NCBI GenBank assembly: GCA_045616685.1
Contig: JAZLHF010000008.1
Span: forward strand, 13,322-77,321
Length of the DNA: 64,000 nt
Direction: 5' to 3'
Origin: UBA1764 sp045616685
GTDB taxonomy: Bacteria > Bacillota > Clostridia > Peptostreptococcales > Anaerovoracaceae
Shown: piece by piece, positions 7,756-18,014 of the stretch
How positions within the stretch are numbered: the stretch's first letter is position 1
How the letters are laid out: every line of letters starts with the position of its first letter
Program-made: the position numbers and the translations under genes
The notes under the pieces: model-generated
The model's input: the letters and a program-made list of their open reading frames with translations, nothing else
Databases searched by the model: none
What the model was told of the DNA's origin: nothing

Positions 7756-9061
7756 ATTTGAAGTCGCAACTGAAAAAGATGTTTATGAACTTTCGGAGCT
7801 TTCTAAGATGTTTGGTGAAGCTCCGGAGTTTTGTGTTGTGGAAAGGCTCGGAGGCGATAAAAATGAGCAAAAAAGACGCCTATATAAAGAACTTTCAGCG
7901 CTTACAGGAAAGACTTTAGACTGGGGCATTCTAATTGGAGTAAGACCGCTTAAGCTTTACCGTGAACTTACTGAGAAAAAAGGCAGAGAAAAAGCCGAGC
8001 ACATTTTAAAAGAAATGTATTTGTTATCAGACGAAAAGCTTGATTTACTTCATAGAACATATGATGTGCAAATGGATGCTTATTACGACCCAAATCCAAA
8101 GTCAGTCAGCCTTTATGTCGGGATTCCATTTTGCCCTACAAGATGTCTTTATTGTTCATTTACTTCAAATAAATTTGAAAAAGTTGCATCTCAAAAATAT
8201 ATATCTGCATTGTGTAAGGAAATTGATGCTGTTAAAAAAATATTTGATGAAAAAGGCATGTATGCTGAATCAATTTATATAGGGGGCGGCACTCCAACAA
8301 GTCTTGATGATGAAGAGTTTGAGATTTTATTAAGCTCTGTTAGAGATGCATTTAAAAGCCCAAAATGTCGGGAATGGACAGTAGAAGCAGGCAGACCCGA
8401 TACAATTACTGCTAATAAGCTTTCCTTGATACATAAGTATGGGGCAGACCGTATCAGTATAAATCCTCAAACTATGAAGCAGCATACGTTAGATCTTATT
8501 GGAAGATCTCATAGCCCAGAACAAATCTTTGATGCTTTTAAACTTGCAAAAGCTGAAGGAATTGAAAATATCAATGCTGATTTAATCACAGGTTTGCCAG
8601 AGGAGACTCCGGATGACTTTGAAAATAGCTTGAAAACTATCATTGATCTAGGCCCAACAAACATAACAGTACATACTTTAGCAGTAAAAAGAGCTTCAAG
8701 ATTAATTGATGAAGATCCGGATATTGCTTTTAGACAGGCCGATACAGTACGAAAAATGCTTGAAATTAGCCAAAATATGCTTAAAAATGCTGGTTTTAAG
8801 CCATATTACCTCTATAGACAGAAGCACATGACAGGTAATTTTGAAAATGTTGGATACTGTACTAATGGACACCAAAACGTGTATAATATAAGGATAATGG
8901 ATGAAAATCAGAGCAATATAGCTCTTGGAGCAGGCGGTATCTCAAAAATTTATTTTCCAGATGAAAATAGACTGGAGAGAGTTCCGAATGTTTCTAATTA
9001 TGAAGTTTATATTGATCGTATAGATGAAATGATTAACAGAAAGGAAAAAGGCATCTTATGA
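7745..9061 (+). CDS. hemZ: Radical SAM coproporphyrinogen dehydrogenase HemZ
   Basis: HemZ is an oxygen-independent coproporphyrinogen III oxidase-like radical SAM protein. The cluster motif CPTRCLYCSF is followed by the YIGGGTPTSL glycine motif, and an HTLAVKRAS segment matches the family. I place the start at TTG 7745, because residues encoded upstream of it in this frame lie inside the MBL gene and do not match HemZ. From TTG the N-terminus (LKFEVATEKDVYEL) fits the family. The start overlaps the upstream stop by 11 bp, suggesting translational coupling. No other haem genes are nearby, so its real substrate here is uncertain. Confidence 0.85.
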   Translation: MSLKFEVATEKDVYELSELSKMFGEAPEFCVVERLGGDKNEQKRRLYKELSALTGKTLDWGILIGVRPLKLYRELTEKKGREKAEHILKEMYLLSDEKLDLLHRTYDVQMDAYYDPNPKSVSLYVGIPFCPTRCLYCSFTSNKFEKVASQKYISALCKEIDAVKKIFDEKGMYAESIYIGGGTPTSLDDEEFEILLSSVRDAFKSPKCREWTVEAGRPDTITANKLSLIHKYGADRISINPQTMKQHTLDLIGRSHSPEQIFDAFKLAKAEGIENINADLITGLPEETPDDFENSLKTIIDLGPTNITVHTLAVKRASRLIDEDPDIAFRQADTVRKMLEISQNMLKNAGFKPYYLYRQKHMTGNFENVGYCTNGHQNVYNIRIMDENQSNIALGAGGISKIYFPDENRLERVPNVSNYEVYIDRIDEMINRKEKGIL

Positions 9062-10305
9062 TTATCAACATTCCAAAGGGAACTAAAGATATTTTGCCAA
9101 AAGAAGTCTATAAATGGCAATATGTCGAATCGGTTTTCCGCAAAGTCTGCGAAAAATATGGTTTTATTGAATTTAGGACCCCGATGTTTGAACATACAGA
9201 GCTCTTCAAGCGTGGTATTGGTGATACAACAGATGTTGTGCAAAAAGAAATGTACACATTTGAAATTGCTGATAGAAGTTTAACATTAAAGCCTGAAGGA
9301 ACTTCTCCAGTAGTAAGATCTTTTATTGAAAACAAGCTTTATGTAGATCAACTTCCTGCTAAGTATTATTACATTACACCTTGCTTTAGATATGAAAAGA
9401 TGCAAAAGGGCAGACAGCGTGAATTCCATCAGTTCGGTATAGAAATTTTTGGTGCAGATTCAATGCTCGCTGATGCTGAAGTGATTTGTGTTGCTATGGA
9501 CTTTTTTAAAACTCTTGGTGTAACAGGTCTTAAACTTCATATTAATAGCATTGGCTGTCCTGATTGCAGATCTAAATACAGAAAAGCATTACAGGATTTC
9601 CTTAGGCCAAATTTAGATAAGCTTTGTGATACATGCAAGGATAGATTTGAAAAGAATCCAATGAGAATTCTTGACTGTAAATCTTCGGAATGCCAGAAAT
9701 ATGTAGCAGGCGCTCCAAAAATGCTTGATTATCTTTGTGATAACTGTAAAAAAGCCTTCGGGAATTTAAAGGAAAACCTGGATGCATTAGGACTTGAATA
9801 TGAAGTTGATTCTGGTATTGTAAGAGGACTTGATTACTATACAAAGACTGCATTTGAAATTGTTAGCAATAATCTTGGAGCTCAGTCAACAGTTTGTGGT
9901 GGTGGTCGATATGACAATCTTGTAGCTGAGATTGGTGGGCCTGATACTGCTGGCGTTGGCTTTGGTCTTGGTATTGAGAGACTTCTTTTGATACTTGAAG
10001 CAAATGGAATCGAAATTCCTAAGCCAAAGACTTGTGATATATTTATTGCTTGCCTTGGTGAAAAAGCTAAAATTGCAGGTCTAAAGATTGCTCAAAATCT
10101 TAGAGATAATGGATTTAATGTTATGTCAGATGTTTGCGATAGGGGTTTAAAAGCTCAATTTAAATATTCTGATAGATTAGATGCAGATTATACTGTTGTT
10201 ATTGGCGATGATGAACTTGCTAAAGGCGTTGTAAGCCTTCGTGATATGAAGAACTCTAGCCAAGAAGAAGTAAAAATAGACAAACTTCTTGAGAGGATTA
10301 AGTAA
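9058..10305 (+). CDS. hisS: Histidyl-tRNA synthetase
   Basis: A class II synthetase that charges tRNA-His. The 415-residue length is standard. Motif 2 appears as FRYEKMQKGRQREFHQFG near residues 110-128, the histidine motifs as RGLDYYT near 260, and motif 3 as GFGLGIERLLL near 300. A C-terminal anticodon-binding domain follows. It overlaps hemZ by the ATGA arrangement and has AAAGG upstream. There is no room for a T-box leader, so it is expressed from the larger operon together with aspS. Confidence 0.97.
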   Translation: MIINIPKGTKDILPKEVYKWQYVESVFRKVCEKYGFIEFRTPMFEHTELFKRGIGDTTDVVQKEMYTFEIADRSLTLKPEGTSPVVRSFIENKLYVDQLPAKYYYITPCFRYEKMQKGRQREFHQFGIEIFGADSMLADAEVICVAMDFFKTLGVTGLKLHINSIGCPDCRSKYRKALQDFLRPNLDKLCDTCKDRFEKNPMRILDCKSSECQKYVAGAPKMLDYLCDNCKKAFGNLKENLDALGLEYEVDSGIVRGLDYYTKTAFEIVSNNLGAQSTVCGGGRYDNLVAEIGGPDTAGVGFGLGIERLLLILEANGIEIPKPKTCDIFIACLGEKAKIAGLKIAQNLRDNGFNVMSDVCDRGLKAQFKYSDRLDADYTVVIGDDELAKGVVSLRDMKNSSQEEVKIDKLLERIK

Positions 10306-10306
10306 A

Positions 10307-12064
10307 ATGGAGAAGATTTTTAAGAGAACTAATATGTGCGGTGAGCTTCGAAAAGAAGACATCGGTAAGGAAGTTGTTTTAAACGGATGGGTTCAGACTA
10401 AAAGAAATTTAGGCGGACTTACATTTGTTGACTTAAGAGATAAAACTGGTATAACTCAAGTTGCATTTGCTGATGATATTCAAGAAAAAGCTAATTCCCT
10501 AGGCCGTGAATATTGCATTGGTGTTAAAGGCACTGTAATCGAAAGAGAATCAAAGAACGAATCTCTTCCAACTGGCTACATTGAAGTTAAAGCTACTGAT
10601 TTGGTAGTGTATTCCGAAGCTGATACTCCACCAATTTATATCAAAGATGACGATAATGTAAGTGGTGAATTAAAACTTAAGTATAGATACCTTGACCTTA
10701 GAAAGCCTATGATGCAAGACACTTTAGCTTTCAGATCAAAAATGTATAACGTAATCAGAAACTTCTATTACGAAAATGGATTTACAGAAGTTGAAACACC
10801 TGTACTTGGAAAACCTACGCCAGAAGGAGCTCGCGATTACCTTGTTCCATCAAGAGTAAATCCAGGCATGTTCTATGCGCTTCCACAAAGCCCTCAAATT
10901 TTTAAGCAGCTTCTTATGGTAGCTGGAACTGATAGATATATTCAGATTGCAAAGTGCTATCGTGATGAAGACTTAAGGGCTGATAGACAGCCAGAGTTTA
11001 CACAGATTGATATGGAGCTTTCCTTTGTTGAACAAGAAGATATTCTTGAAATTCAGGAGCGGTTCTTAAAGACTCTTTTTAAAGAAATGAGAGGAATTGA
11101 TATTCAAACCCCACTTCCAAGACTTACGTGGGATGAAGCTATGAATAGATTTGGTTCAGATAAACCAGATCTTAGATTTGGGTTTGAGCTTCATGATCTT
11201 GCTGATGCTGTAAGAGATTGCTCATTTAATGTTTTTACAGATGCTCTTAAAGATGGTGGCAAAGTTATGGGTATTGATATTGACGGTGCAAGTGCAAACT
11301 TTAGCCGTAAGGATATTGACAAGATGACAGAAGCTATTAAGAGCTTTGGCGCAAAAGGCCTTGTTTGGATCAGATTTGAAGAGGACGGAATCAAGTCTTC
11401 GGTAAATAAATTCTTTGACCAAGATCAACTCAAAAAAATTGGTAAAGTATTTGAAGCTAAAACCGGAGACCTCATTCTCATTTGCTCGGGTAAGAAAGAA
11501 GTAGTTTGGGCTTCACTTGGTTTCTTAAGAAGAGACCTTGCTGGCAAACTTGGATTACTTGATCCAAATGAGTTTAAACTGCTTTGGATTGTTGACTTCC
11601 CGATGTTTGAGTGGTCTGATGAAGAAAATAGATATATGGCAATGCATCACCCGTTTACATCCCCAAAGAAAGAAGATATTCATTATCTTGATACCGGAGA
11701 ACTCGATAAGATTTATGCAGATGCTTACGATATTGTTATTAATGGTTATGAAGCTGGCGGTGGATCAATTAGAATTCATGATAGGCATCTTCAGAAAAAG
11801 ATTTTTGAAGTACTTCAGTTAACAGAAGATGATATTAAAACAAGATTTGGATTCTTTATTGAAGCATTCTCATATGGGGCACCTCCACATGGTGGATTGG
11901 CATATGGCATGGATAGACTTTGTATGTTATTACTTGGAACCGATGATATCAGAAGAGTAATCGCATTCCCTAAGAACCAGAATGCACAGTGTGTAATGAG
12001 CGAAGCTCCAACAATTGTTGATAAGAAAGATCTCGATCTTTTAAGTATTACTACAACAGTTTAA
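10307..12064 (+). CDS. aspS: Aspartyl-tRNA synthetase
   Basis: A bacterial-type AspRS of 585 residues with an N-terminal OB anticodon-binding domain (LNGWVQTKRNLGG), class II motif 2 (CYRDEDLRADRQPEFTQID), an inserted GAD domain and motif 3 (GLAYGMDRLCMLL). I chose ATG 10307 because GAGAGG lies 10 nt upstream; a TTG in the same frame at 10289 would lie inside hisS. Whether it also charges tRNA-Asn cannot be told from the window, since no gatCAB or asnS is seen. Confidence 0.97.
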   Translation: MEKIFKRTNMCGELRKEDIGKEVVLNGWVQTKRNLGGLTFVDLRDKTGITQVAFADDIQEKANSLGREYCIGVKGTVIERESKNESLPTGYIEVKATDLVVYSEADTPPIYIKDDDNVSGELKLKYRYLDLRKPMMQDTLAFRSKMYNVIRNFYYENGFTEVETPVLGKPTPEGARDYLVPSRVNPGMFYALPQSPQIFKQLLMVAGTDRYIQIAKCYRDEDLRADRQPEFTQIDMELSFVEQEDILEIQERFLKTLFKEMRGIDIQTPLPRLTWDEAMNRFGSDKPDLRFGFELHDLADAVRDCSFNVFTDALKDGGKVMGIDIDGASANFSRKDIDKMTEAIKSFGAKGLVWIRFEEDGIKSSVNKFFDQDQLKKIGKVFEAKTGDLILICSGKKEVVWASLGFLRRDLAGKLGLLDPNEFKLLWIVDFPMFEWSDEENRYMAMHHPFTSPKKEDIHYLDTGELDKIYADAYDIVINGYEAGGGSIRIHDRHLQKKIFEVLQLTEDDIKTRFGFFIEAFSYGAPPHGGLAYGMDRLCMLLLGTDDIRRVIAFPKNQNAQCVMSEAPTIVDKKDLDLLSITTTV

Positions 12065-12067
12065 TTT

Positions 12068-13168
12068 ATGAAAATAGGATTTTTGGGTGGCAGTTTTGAC
12101 CCTATTCATTATGGACATTTGATTTTGGCGGAGCAGCTTATAAATGAAGCTGCTTTAGATAAGGTCGTCTTTGTTCCAAATTATGTGTCACCAAATCCTG
12201 CTCATAGCATGAAGGCTTCTCCAGAGGAAAGACTTCAGTTGATAAAGTTGGCAATTGCTGATAATCCTAAATTAGATGTTTCAGATCTTGAACTCAAGAA
12301 AGAACAACTTTGTTATATGGACGAAGATATGAGAGAGTTCAAGAAAATCTATTCAAATGATGAACTCTATGTAATAACCGGGCAAGATGCTTTTATGCGA
12401 ATTGAAAAATGGCATAATTATGAAGCATTTATTGTTGAGAATAGGTTCTTAATTGGTAAAAGACCAGGTTTAAGTACCAAAGAACTCTTTAGATTGTTTA
12501 AAGATTTATTTGCTAAGTTTAATAACTTGCAATTTGATTTTTTTGATATCCCAGAAATGGACATATCTTCAGTTACTATTCAAAATAAAGTGCGTGTTGG
12601 TAAGTCCATTAAATATCTTATGCCAGATGTTTGCATAGATTACATTGATAAAAACAACCTTTATGATGGTTTAATTCCTAAACTTAAAAAGTTTGTTGAA
12701 TCTAATGTAAAGGCCACACGTTTCGAACACACAAAAGGGGTTGTTGAAACAGCAAGAAAAATGGCTCTGAGATATGATGTAGATCCTAAAAAAGCCGAAA
12801 TCGCTGCATGGTTTCATGATGCTTTTAGAGATGCAGGCAATCTCGAGCATGGAGCTGTTGCAGCCGATAAAATTCGGGAACTTTTTGGTGTCGATGATTC
12901 TGAAATAATAGAAGCAATTCGTAACCATACTACGGGGCATCCGAATATGACAAAACTTGATAAGGTTATTTATATTGCTGATAGTTTGGAACCTGGACGT
13001 GATTATCCTGGAGTCGACGAACTTCGTAAAATTATGTATGTAGATTTAGACGAATGCTTATATCAATTAATGACTCATACCAGAGATTATGTTTTAAGCA
13101 TCGGTGCAAAATTTGCTGATATATCCAATTTGGCTATTTATGATTTAAAGGAGAAGTTAGGTAAATGA
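12068..13168 (+). CDS. nadD: NadD-YqeK fusion: nicotinate-nucleotide adenylyltransferase plus HD-domain Ap4A hydrolase
   Basis: The first ~195 of 366 residues are NadD, which converts nicotinate mononucleotide to deamido-NAD; the nucleotidyltransferase motif GGSFDPIHYGH is at residues 7-17. From about residue 205 the protein continues as a YqeK-type HD domain (HTKGVV, WFHDAFRD, NHTTGHP, IADSLEPGRDYPG), a family shown to hydrolyse diadenosine tetraphosphate symmetrically. In most Firmicutes these are two adjacent genes, nadD and yqeK, followed by rsfS; here they are one reading frame in the same position. It starts 3 nt after aspS without a clear Shine-Dalgarno. Confidence 0.93.
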   Translation: MKIGFLGGSFDPIHYGHLILAEQLINEAALDKVVFVPNYVSPNPAHSMKASPEERLQLIKLAIADNPKLDVSDLELKKEQLCYMDEDMREFKKIYSNDELYVITGQDAFMRIEKWHNYEAFIVENRFLIGKRPGLSTKELFRLFKDLFAKFNNLQFDFFDIPEMDISSVTIQNKVRVGKSIKYLMPDVCIDYIDKNNLYDGLIPKLKKFVESNVKATRFEHTKGVVETARKMALRYDVDPKKAEIAAWFHDAFRDAGNLEHGAVAADKIRELFGVDDSEIIEAIRNHTTGHPNMTKLDKVIYIADSLEPGRDYPGVDELRKIMYVDLDECLYQLMTHTRDYVLSIGAKFADISNLAIYDLKEKLGK

Positions 13169-13512
13169 CAAATAAAGAAACAGCGCTTTTTATTGCTAAA
13201 ACATTAAGCGAAAAGAAAGCTTTTGACATTGTCATTATAGACATTGCCGAAAGAAGTGGTTTTGCCGATTACTTCGTTATTGTAACTGCATCATCGCTTA
13301 GACAAATGGGGAGTTTAAATGATGAGCTTCAAGATAAGCTTGCAAAAGAAGATATACTTCCGAAGAACATTGAAGGCAAAGGCGAGTCTGGTTGGATTTT
13401 GATGGATTACGGTGACATTATTGTTAATATCTTTACTGAAGAATCACGTAATAAGTATCAGATTGAAAAGATTTGGGGCGATTGCAATAAACTTGAATTT
13501 GAAGAGGAATAA
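13165..13512 (+). CDS. rsfS: Ribosomal silencing factor RsfS
   Basis: RsfS (YbeB/YqeL) binds L14 and blocks 30S-50S joining in stationary phase or starvation. The 115-residue protein shows the family core IIDIAERSGFADYFVIVTA and the EGKGESGWILMDYGDIIVNIF segment. Its ATG overlaps the nadD-yqeK stop and has GGAGAAG upstream. The nadD-yqeK-rsfS order is conserved in Firmicutes. Confidence 0.95.
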   Translation: MTNKETALFIAKTLSEKKAFDIVIIDIAERSGFADYFVIVTASSLRQMGSLNDELQDKLAKEDILPKNIEGKGESGWILMDYGDIIVNIFTEESRNKYQIEKIWGDCNKLEFEEE

Positions 13513-13515
13513 GAA

Positions 13516-15987
13516 ATGAATGAAATTTATGATTTTAAAGCTATAGAGCCTAAATGGCAAAAAGCTTGGGAAACTGCGGATATATTCCATGTAACAGAAG
13601 ACGAAAGTAAAGAAAAGTACTATTGCCTTGAGATGTTTCCTTATCCAAGCGGAAAGCTTCACATGGGTCATGTTCGTAATTATTCAATTGGTGATGTCGT
13701 TGCTAGGTATAAAACAATGACAGGCAAGAATGTTCTTCATCCAATTGGATTTGATTCATTTGGGCTTCCTGCAGAAAATGCAGCTATTAAAAATCAGTCC
13801 CATCCTGCAGTATGGACTAGTGCTAACATCGAATATATGGAAAAGCAGCTTAAGCAGCTTGGGTTTTCATATGATTGGGATAGAGAATCTTGCACTTATA
13901 AGGAAGATTATTATAGATGGATGCAGTGGATTTTCATACAGTTCTATAATAAAGGTCTTGCATATAAGAAGGAAAATCCTGTTAACTGGTGTCCATCTTG
14001 CGCCACAGTGCTTGCTAATGAACAGGTTGTCGATGGCTGCTGTGAACGTTGCGGAGCAACTGTAACAAAGAAAAATCTTTCTCAGTGGTACTTAAAAATT
14101 ACTGATTATGCTGATAGATTACTAGATGATCTTGATAAGCTACCTGGTTGGCCTGATAAAGTTAAAACGATGCAGCGTAACTGGATTGGCAGATCATTTG
14201 GCTATGAAGTAACTTTCAAACTCAAGGATGGAAATCTTCCTATGACAGTATTTACAACAAGAGTAGATACTATTTATGGTGTAAGTTTCATGGTTATTTC
14301 CCCAGAGCATCCTTATGTTGAGGAATTAATTAGAGGCCAAAAAGAAGAAGCTGCCTGTAAGGAGTATATTGAACAGGCAAAGCGTCAATCCGATATTGAA
14401 AGAACTTCTACTACTAAAGAAAAGACCGGTCAGTTTACAGGTCGTTATGTAATTAATCCTATCAACGGTAATGAAGTTCCACTTTATCTTGCAGATTATG
14501 TTCTTATGGGGTATGGTACAGGAATCGTTATGGGTGTTCCAGCGCATGACCAAAGAGACTATGATTTCGCAGCAAAATTTAATCTTCCTATAGTTCCCGT
14601 TGTTGATGCTGGCACTGACGAAGATTTAGAGCATCTTACTGCAGCTGTTGAAGCTGAAGGAAAGATGATTAACTCCGGCAAATATGACGGAATGAACAAT
14701 AAAGCTGCTATCGCTGCTATAGGTGATGATTTTGTCACTCAAGGCATTGGTAAAAAAACAACTAATTTCAAACTTAGAGATTGGCTTATTTCTCGTCAGC
14801 GTTATTGGGGAACTCCAATTCCTATGGTTAATTGTCCTGACTGTGGATGGGTTCCTGAAAAAGAAGAGAACTTACCTGTATTACTTCCAACGGATGTTGA
14901 GTTTACGGGAAAGGGCGAATCTCCAATCGTAACATCTAAGACATTTGTTAATACGAAATGTCCGAAGTGCGGAAAACCTGCAACAAGAGAAGTTGATACA
15001 ATGGATACATTCCTTGATTCTTCTTGGTATTTCCTTAGATATTGCGATGCAAAAAATGACAAAGCTTGTTTCAGTAGAGAAAAGGCAAAGTACTGGATGG
15101 CTGTTGATCAATACATTGGTGGTGTTGAGCATGCCATCTTGCACTTAATGTATTCTAGATTCTTTACTAAGGTATTATATGACCTTGGACTTTGCGATGT
15201 TGAAGAACCATTTACAAACCTTTTAACACAAGGAATGGTATTAAAGGATGGCTCTAAGATGAGTAAATCTGTTGGAAACATCGTTTCTCCGGAAGAAATT
15301 ATTGATAAATATGGTGCTGATACTGCAAGACTGTTTATTTTATTTGCAGCTCCACCTGAAAGAGAATTGGAATGGTCTGATACAGGCGTTGAAGGTTCAT
15401 TTAAGTTCCTTAACAGAGTATACAGACTTGTATATGAAATGTCCAAACAGACAAAGGGCATTCCATGTGTTTATAAAGTTGAAACAAAAGATGACAAGCA
15501 GCTTGCATTTGCATTAAATAGTGCTGTTAAGCGTGTTACCGATGATATTAGTACTAGATTTAACTTTAACACTGCTATTTCTGCAATTATGGAACTTGTT
15601 AATGAAATGTACAGATATAAAGAACTGGAAAACGTTAACATGGGTCTTTTGAGAGATGCTACTGAAAAATTAGTTCTTCTCTTATCACCATTTGTTCCTC
15701 ATATTGCTGAAGAAATGTGGATTGGTCTTGACAAAGAAGGATTTGTATCAAAAGCTGAATGGCCTTCATATGATGAAAGCGCATTGGTACATGATACTAT
15801 TGAAATCGTTGCTCAAATCAATGGCAAGGTTAAAGAAAAGCTAGAAGTTCCTAATGGTTTATCGAAGGACGATTTAGCTAAACTTGCTTTAGACAGTGAA
15901 AAAGTTAAATCTTTAATAGACGGTAAAGAAATAATAAAAGTTATTGCTGTTCCAGGCAAGCTTGTCAATATCGTTATAAAAGGTTAA
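13516..15987 (+). CDS. leuS: Leucyl-tRNA synthetase
   Basis: A class I synthetase of 823 residues. The HIGH-equivalent is PSGKLHMGHVRN near residue 48, a zinc-like cysteine pair region (CPSC ... CCERCG) lies near 160-178, the editing CP1 domain occupies about 220-400, and the KMSKS loop is DGSKMSKSVGN near 580. GAGG precedes the ATG by a normal spacing. It follows rsfS by 3 nt in the same transcription unit. Confidence 0.98.
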   Translation: MNEIYDFKAIEPKWQKAWETADIFHVTEDESKEKYYCLEMFPYPSGKLHMGHVRNYSIGDVVARYKTMTGKNVLHPIGFDSFGLPAENAAIKNQSHPAVWTSANIEYMEKQLKQLGFSYDWDRESCTYKEDYYRWMQWIFIQFYNKGLAYKKENPVNWCPSCATVLANEQVVDGCCERCGATVTKKNLSQWYLKITDYADRLLDDLDKLPGWPDKVKTMQRNWIGRSFGYEVTFKLKDGNLPMTVFTTRVDTIYGVSFMVISPEHPYVEELIRGQKEEAACKEYIEQAKRQSDIERTSTTKEKTGQFTGRYVINPINGNEVPLYLADYVLMGYGTGIVMGVPAHDQRDYDFAAKFNLPIVPVVDAGTDEDLEHLTAAVEAEGKMINSGKYDGMNNKAAIAAIGDDFVTQGIGKKTTNFKLRDWLISRQRYWGTPIPMVNCPDCGWVPEKEENLPVLLPTDVEFTGKGESPIVTSKTFVNTKCPKCGKPATREVDTMDTFLDSSWYFLRYCDAKNDKACFSREKAKYWMAVDQYIGGVEHAILHLMYSRFFTKVLYDLGLCDVEEPFTNLLTQGMVLKDGSKMSKSVGNIVSPEEIIDKYGADTARLFILFAAPPERELEWSDTGVEGSFKFLNRVYRLVYEMSKQTKGIPCVYKVETKDDKQLAFALNSAVKRVTDDISTRFNFNTAISAIMELVNEMYRYKELENVNMGLLRDATEKLVLLLSPFVPHIAEEMWIGLDKEGFVSKAEWPSYDESALVHDTIEIVAQINGKVKEKLEVPNGLSKDDLAKLALDSEKVKSLIDGKEIIKVIAVPGKLVNIVIKG

Positions 15988-15989
15988 GT

Positions 15990-17675
15990 ATGGCAATTAA
16001 GAGAAAAATTAAAAAGCCTAAGGAAAAATTAAAAATTATTCCTATCGGTGGCTTACATGAAATAGGGAAAAATATGACTTTAATTCAATATGATGAAGAT
16101 ATCATCATTATTGATTGTGGACTCAGTTTTCCTGATGATCAGATGCTAGGAATCGACGCAGTTATTCCAGATTTTTCGTATGTTATTGAAAACTCTGAAA
16201 AAATTCGCGGCCTTATAGTTACACATGCTCATGAGGACCATATTGGTGCTATTCCTTATCTGCTTAGTAAAGTAAATATTCCTGTTTATGCTTCTAAATT
16301 GACGATTGGATTCGTTAAACATAAGCTTCAGGAACTAAAAGTAAAGAAAACAAAACTTATCGAAATATCTCCTGGAGATATTATTAAGCTTGGATGTTTC
16401 AAGATTGAAGCGGTTCACACTACCCATTCAGTTGCTGATTCATTTGCTTTTGCAATTGATACTCCTGTTGGCAAAGTTGTTCATACAGGAGATTTTAAAG
16501 TCGATTATACTCCGGTTGGCGGCGAGCCTATTAACCTTGCTAGATTTGCTGAAATCGGCAATGAAGGAGTCCAACTTCTTCTTTGTGATTCAACAAATGC
16601 TGAAAGGAAAGGGTATACTCCTTCTGAAAGAGTTGTTGGTGAATCTTTAAAACAGATCTTTAATTCGATTGATGGAAGAATTGTTATCGCGACTTTTTCA
16701 TCTAATGTTCATAGAGTTCAAAGAATAATTGATATCGCTGTTGAAACAAAGAGAAAAGTTGCTTTCTCTGGACGTTCGATGGAGCAAATGGTTGCAATTG
16801 CACAAGAACTTGGATATTTAAATATTCCATCAAATACAGTTGTAAACCTTAAGAAGATTAAACATGTTCATGATTCTGAACTTGTTATAATTACAACAGG
16901 TTCTCAGGGAGAACCCATGTCTGCACTTTACAGAATGGCAAGTGGAGATCATAGAGACGTTAAAATTAGAAAAGGCGATACTATTATCCTTTCTTCTACT
17001 CCGGTTCCAGGTAATGAAAAAAGTGTTTCAAATGTTGTAAATCAGTTATTCGAACTTGGTGCTCAAGTTATATATAACGACATCGCCGAAACTCACGTAT
17101 CAGGGCATGCTTGTTCTGAGGAATTAAAGCTTGTTCATTCGTTACTTAAACCAAAATTCTTTATGCCAGTGCATGGCGAGGCAAAGCATTTGAAAGCTCA
17201 TGAGGAAATTGCTCTTGAACTAGGAATGCCTGCTAAAAACATAATCAGTGCTCAAAATGGTGACATTATTGAACTAACTAAGGATAAGATTAAGCTTTCA
17301 TCTGAAAAGGTTCCAGCTGATGCTATTATGGTTGATGGACTTGGGGTTGGTGATGTCGGAGCAGTTGTTCTTAACGAAAGAAGAAATCTTGCATCTTCAG
17401 GATGCGTTATGATTGCTGCAACATTAGATAAAGAGACTGGTGAGATTCTTGCGGGTCCAAGCATTACTACCAGAGGGCTCATTTATGTAAAGGAATATGG
17501 AGAGCTGCTTGAAGATGCAGAAATGTATCTTGAAGAATTACTATATCAGGCTAGCCCAGAAATTTTGGATGATGAAGTAGCATTAAACAAAATGCTTAAA
17601 GATAAAATGCGTAAGTTCATTTATGAACGTACTAAGAGAAGTCCAATGATTGTTTCAATTATTATGCAAATATAA
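15990..17675 (+). CDS. rnj: Ribonuclease J
   Basis: RNase J is the 5'-3' exo- and endoribonuclease of Firmicutes mRNA and rRNA processing. The 561-residue protein has the metallo-beta-lactamase motif HAHEDHIGAI near residue 78, further ligands in TTHSVADS and HTGDFKVDYTP, the beta-CASP region with GRSMEQM and TTGSQGEPMSAL, and a C-terminal domain. Only one RNase J gene is in the window, so J1 and J2 cannot be distinguished. It starts 2 nt after leuS. Confidence 0.95.
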   Translation: MAIKRKIKKPKEKLKIIPIGGLHEIGKNMTLIQYDEDIIIIDCGLSFPDDQMLGIDAVIPDFSYVIENSEKIRGLIVTHAHEDHIGAIPYLLSKVNIPVYASKLTIGFVKHKLQELKVKKTKLIEISPGDIIKLGCFKIEAVHTTHSVADSFAFAIDTPVGKVVHTGDFKVDYTPVGGEPINLARFAEIGNEGVQLLLCDSTNAERKGYTPSERVVGESLKQIFNSIDGRIVIATFSSNVHRVQRIIDIAVETKRKVAFSGRSMEQMVAIAQELGYLNIPSNTVVNLKKIKHVHDSELVIITTGSQGEPMSALYRMASGDHRDVKIRKGDTIILSSTPVPGNEKSVSNVVNQLFELGAQVIYNDIAETHVSGHACSEELKLVHSLLKPKFFMPVHGEAKHLKAHEEIALELGMPAKNIISAQNGDIIELTKDKIKLSSEKVPADAIMVDGLGVGDVGAVVLNERRNLASSGCVMIAATLDKETGEILAGPSITTRGLIYVKEYGELLEDAEMYLEELLYQASPEILDDEVALNKMLKDKMRKFIYERTKRSPMIVSIIMQI

Positions 17676-17684
17676 GGAGAAATT

Positions 17685-18014
17685 ATGCAGAACGTTTATG
17701 ATTTAGCTCATGAATTAGCAAGATCACTAAAAGAGACTGATCAGTACAAAGATATGAAACGACTTCGTGATCAAGTTAACGCAAATGAAAGTTTAAAGAA
17801 AATGGTAGATGATTTTTCTGCTCTTAGTGTCCAGGTCCAGACTGCTTTAATGTCTGGTCAACAGCCTGATGAAGAGTTGATAAAAAAGCTTACAGCAACT
17901 CAAGCAATTGTTATGCAGGATCCAACTTGCGCTGCATTGCTGAATTCCGAATTAGCATTCTCAACAATTGTGGCAGATATATCCAAGATTTTAACTGAAT
18001 CTATTGATGGCTAA
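17685..18014 (+). CDS. YlbF family regulator
   Basis: This 109-residue, mostly helical protein matches the YlbF/YmcA family (DUF964), whose Bacillus members form a complex with YaaT that affects RNase Y-dependent mRNA maturation. The typical helical heptads (LARSLKETDQYKDMKRL) and the segment ELIKKLTATQAIVMQDP are visible. A good AAGGAGAAATT precedes the ATG. Placement directly after RNase J is consistent with an RNA-turnover role, but that is inference. A YmcA-type paralogue is not seen here. Confidence 0.85.
   Translation: MQNVYDLAHELARSLKETDQYKDMKRLRDQVNANESLKKMVDDFSALSVQVQTALMSGQQPDEELIKKLTATQAIVMQDPTCAALLNSELAFSTIVADISKILTESIDG

Noticed and set aside
9001..10310. T-box leaders for hisS, aspS, leuS or alaS
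   Set aside because: Each gene is within a few bases of its upstream neighbour, leaving no room for a T-box.
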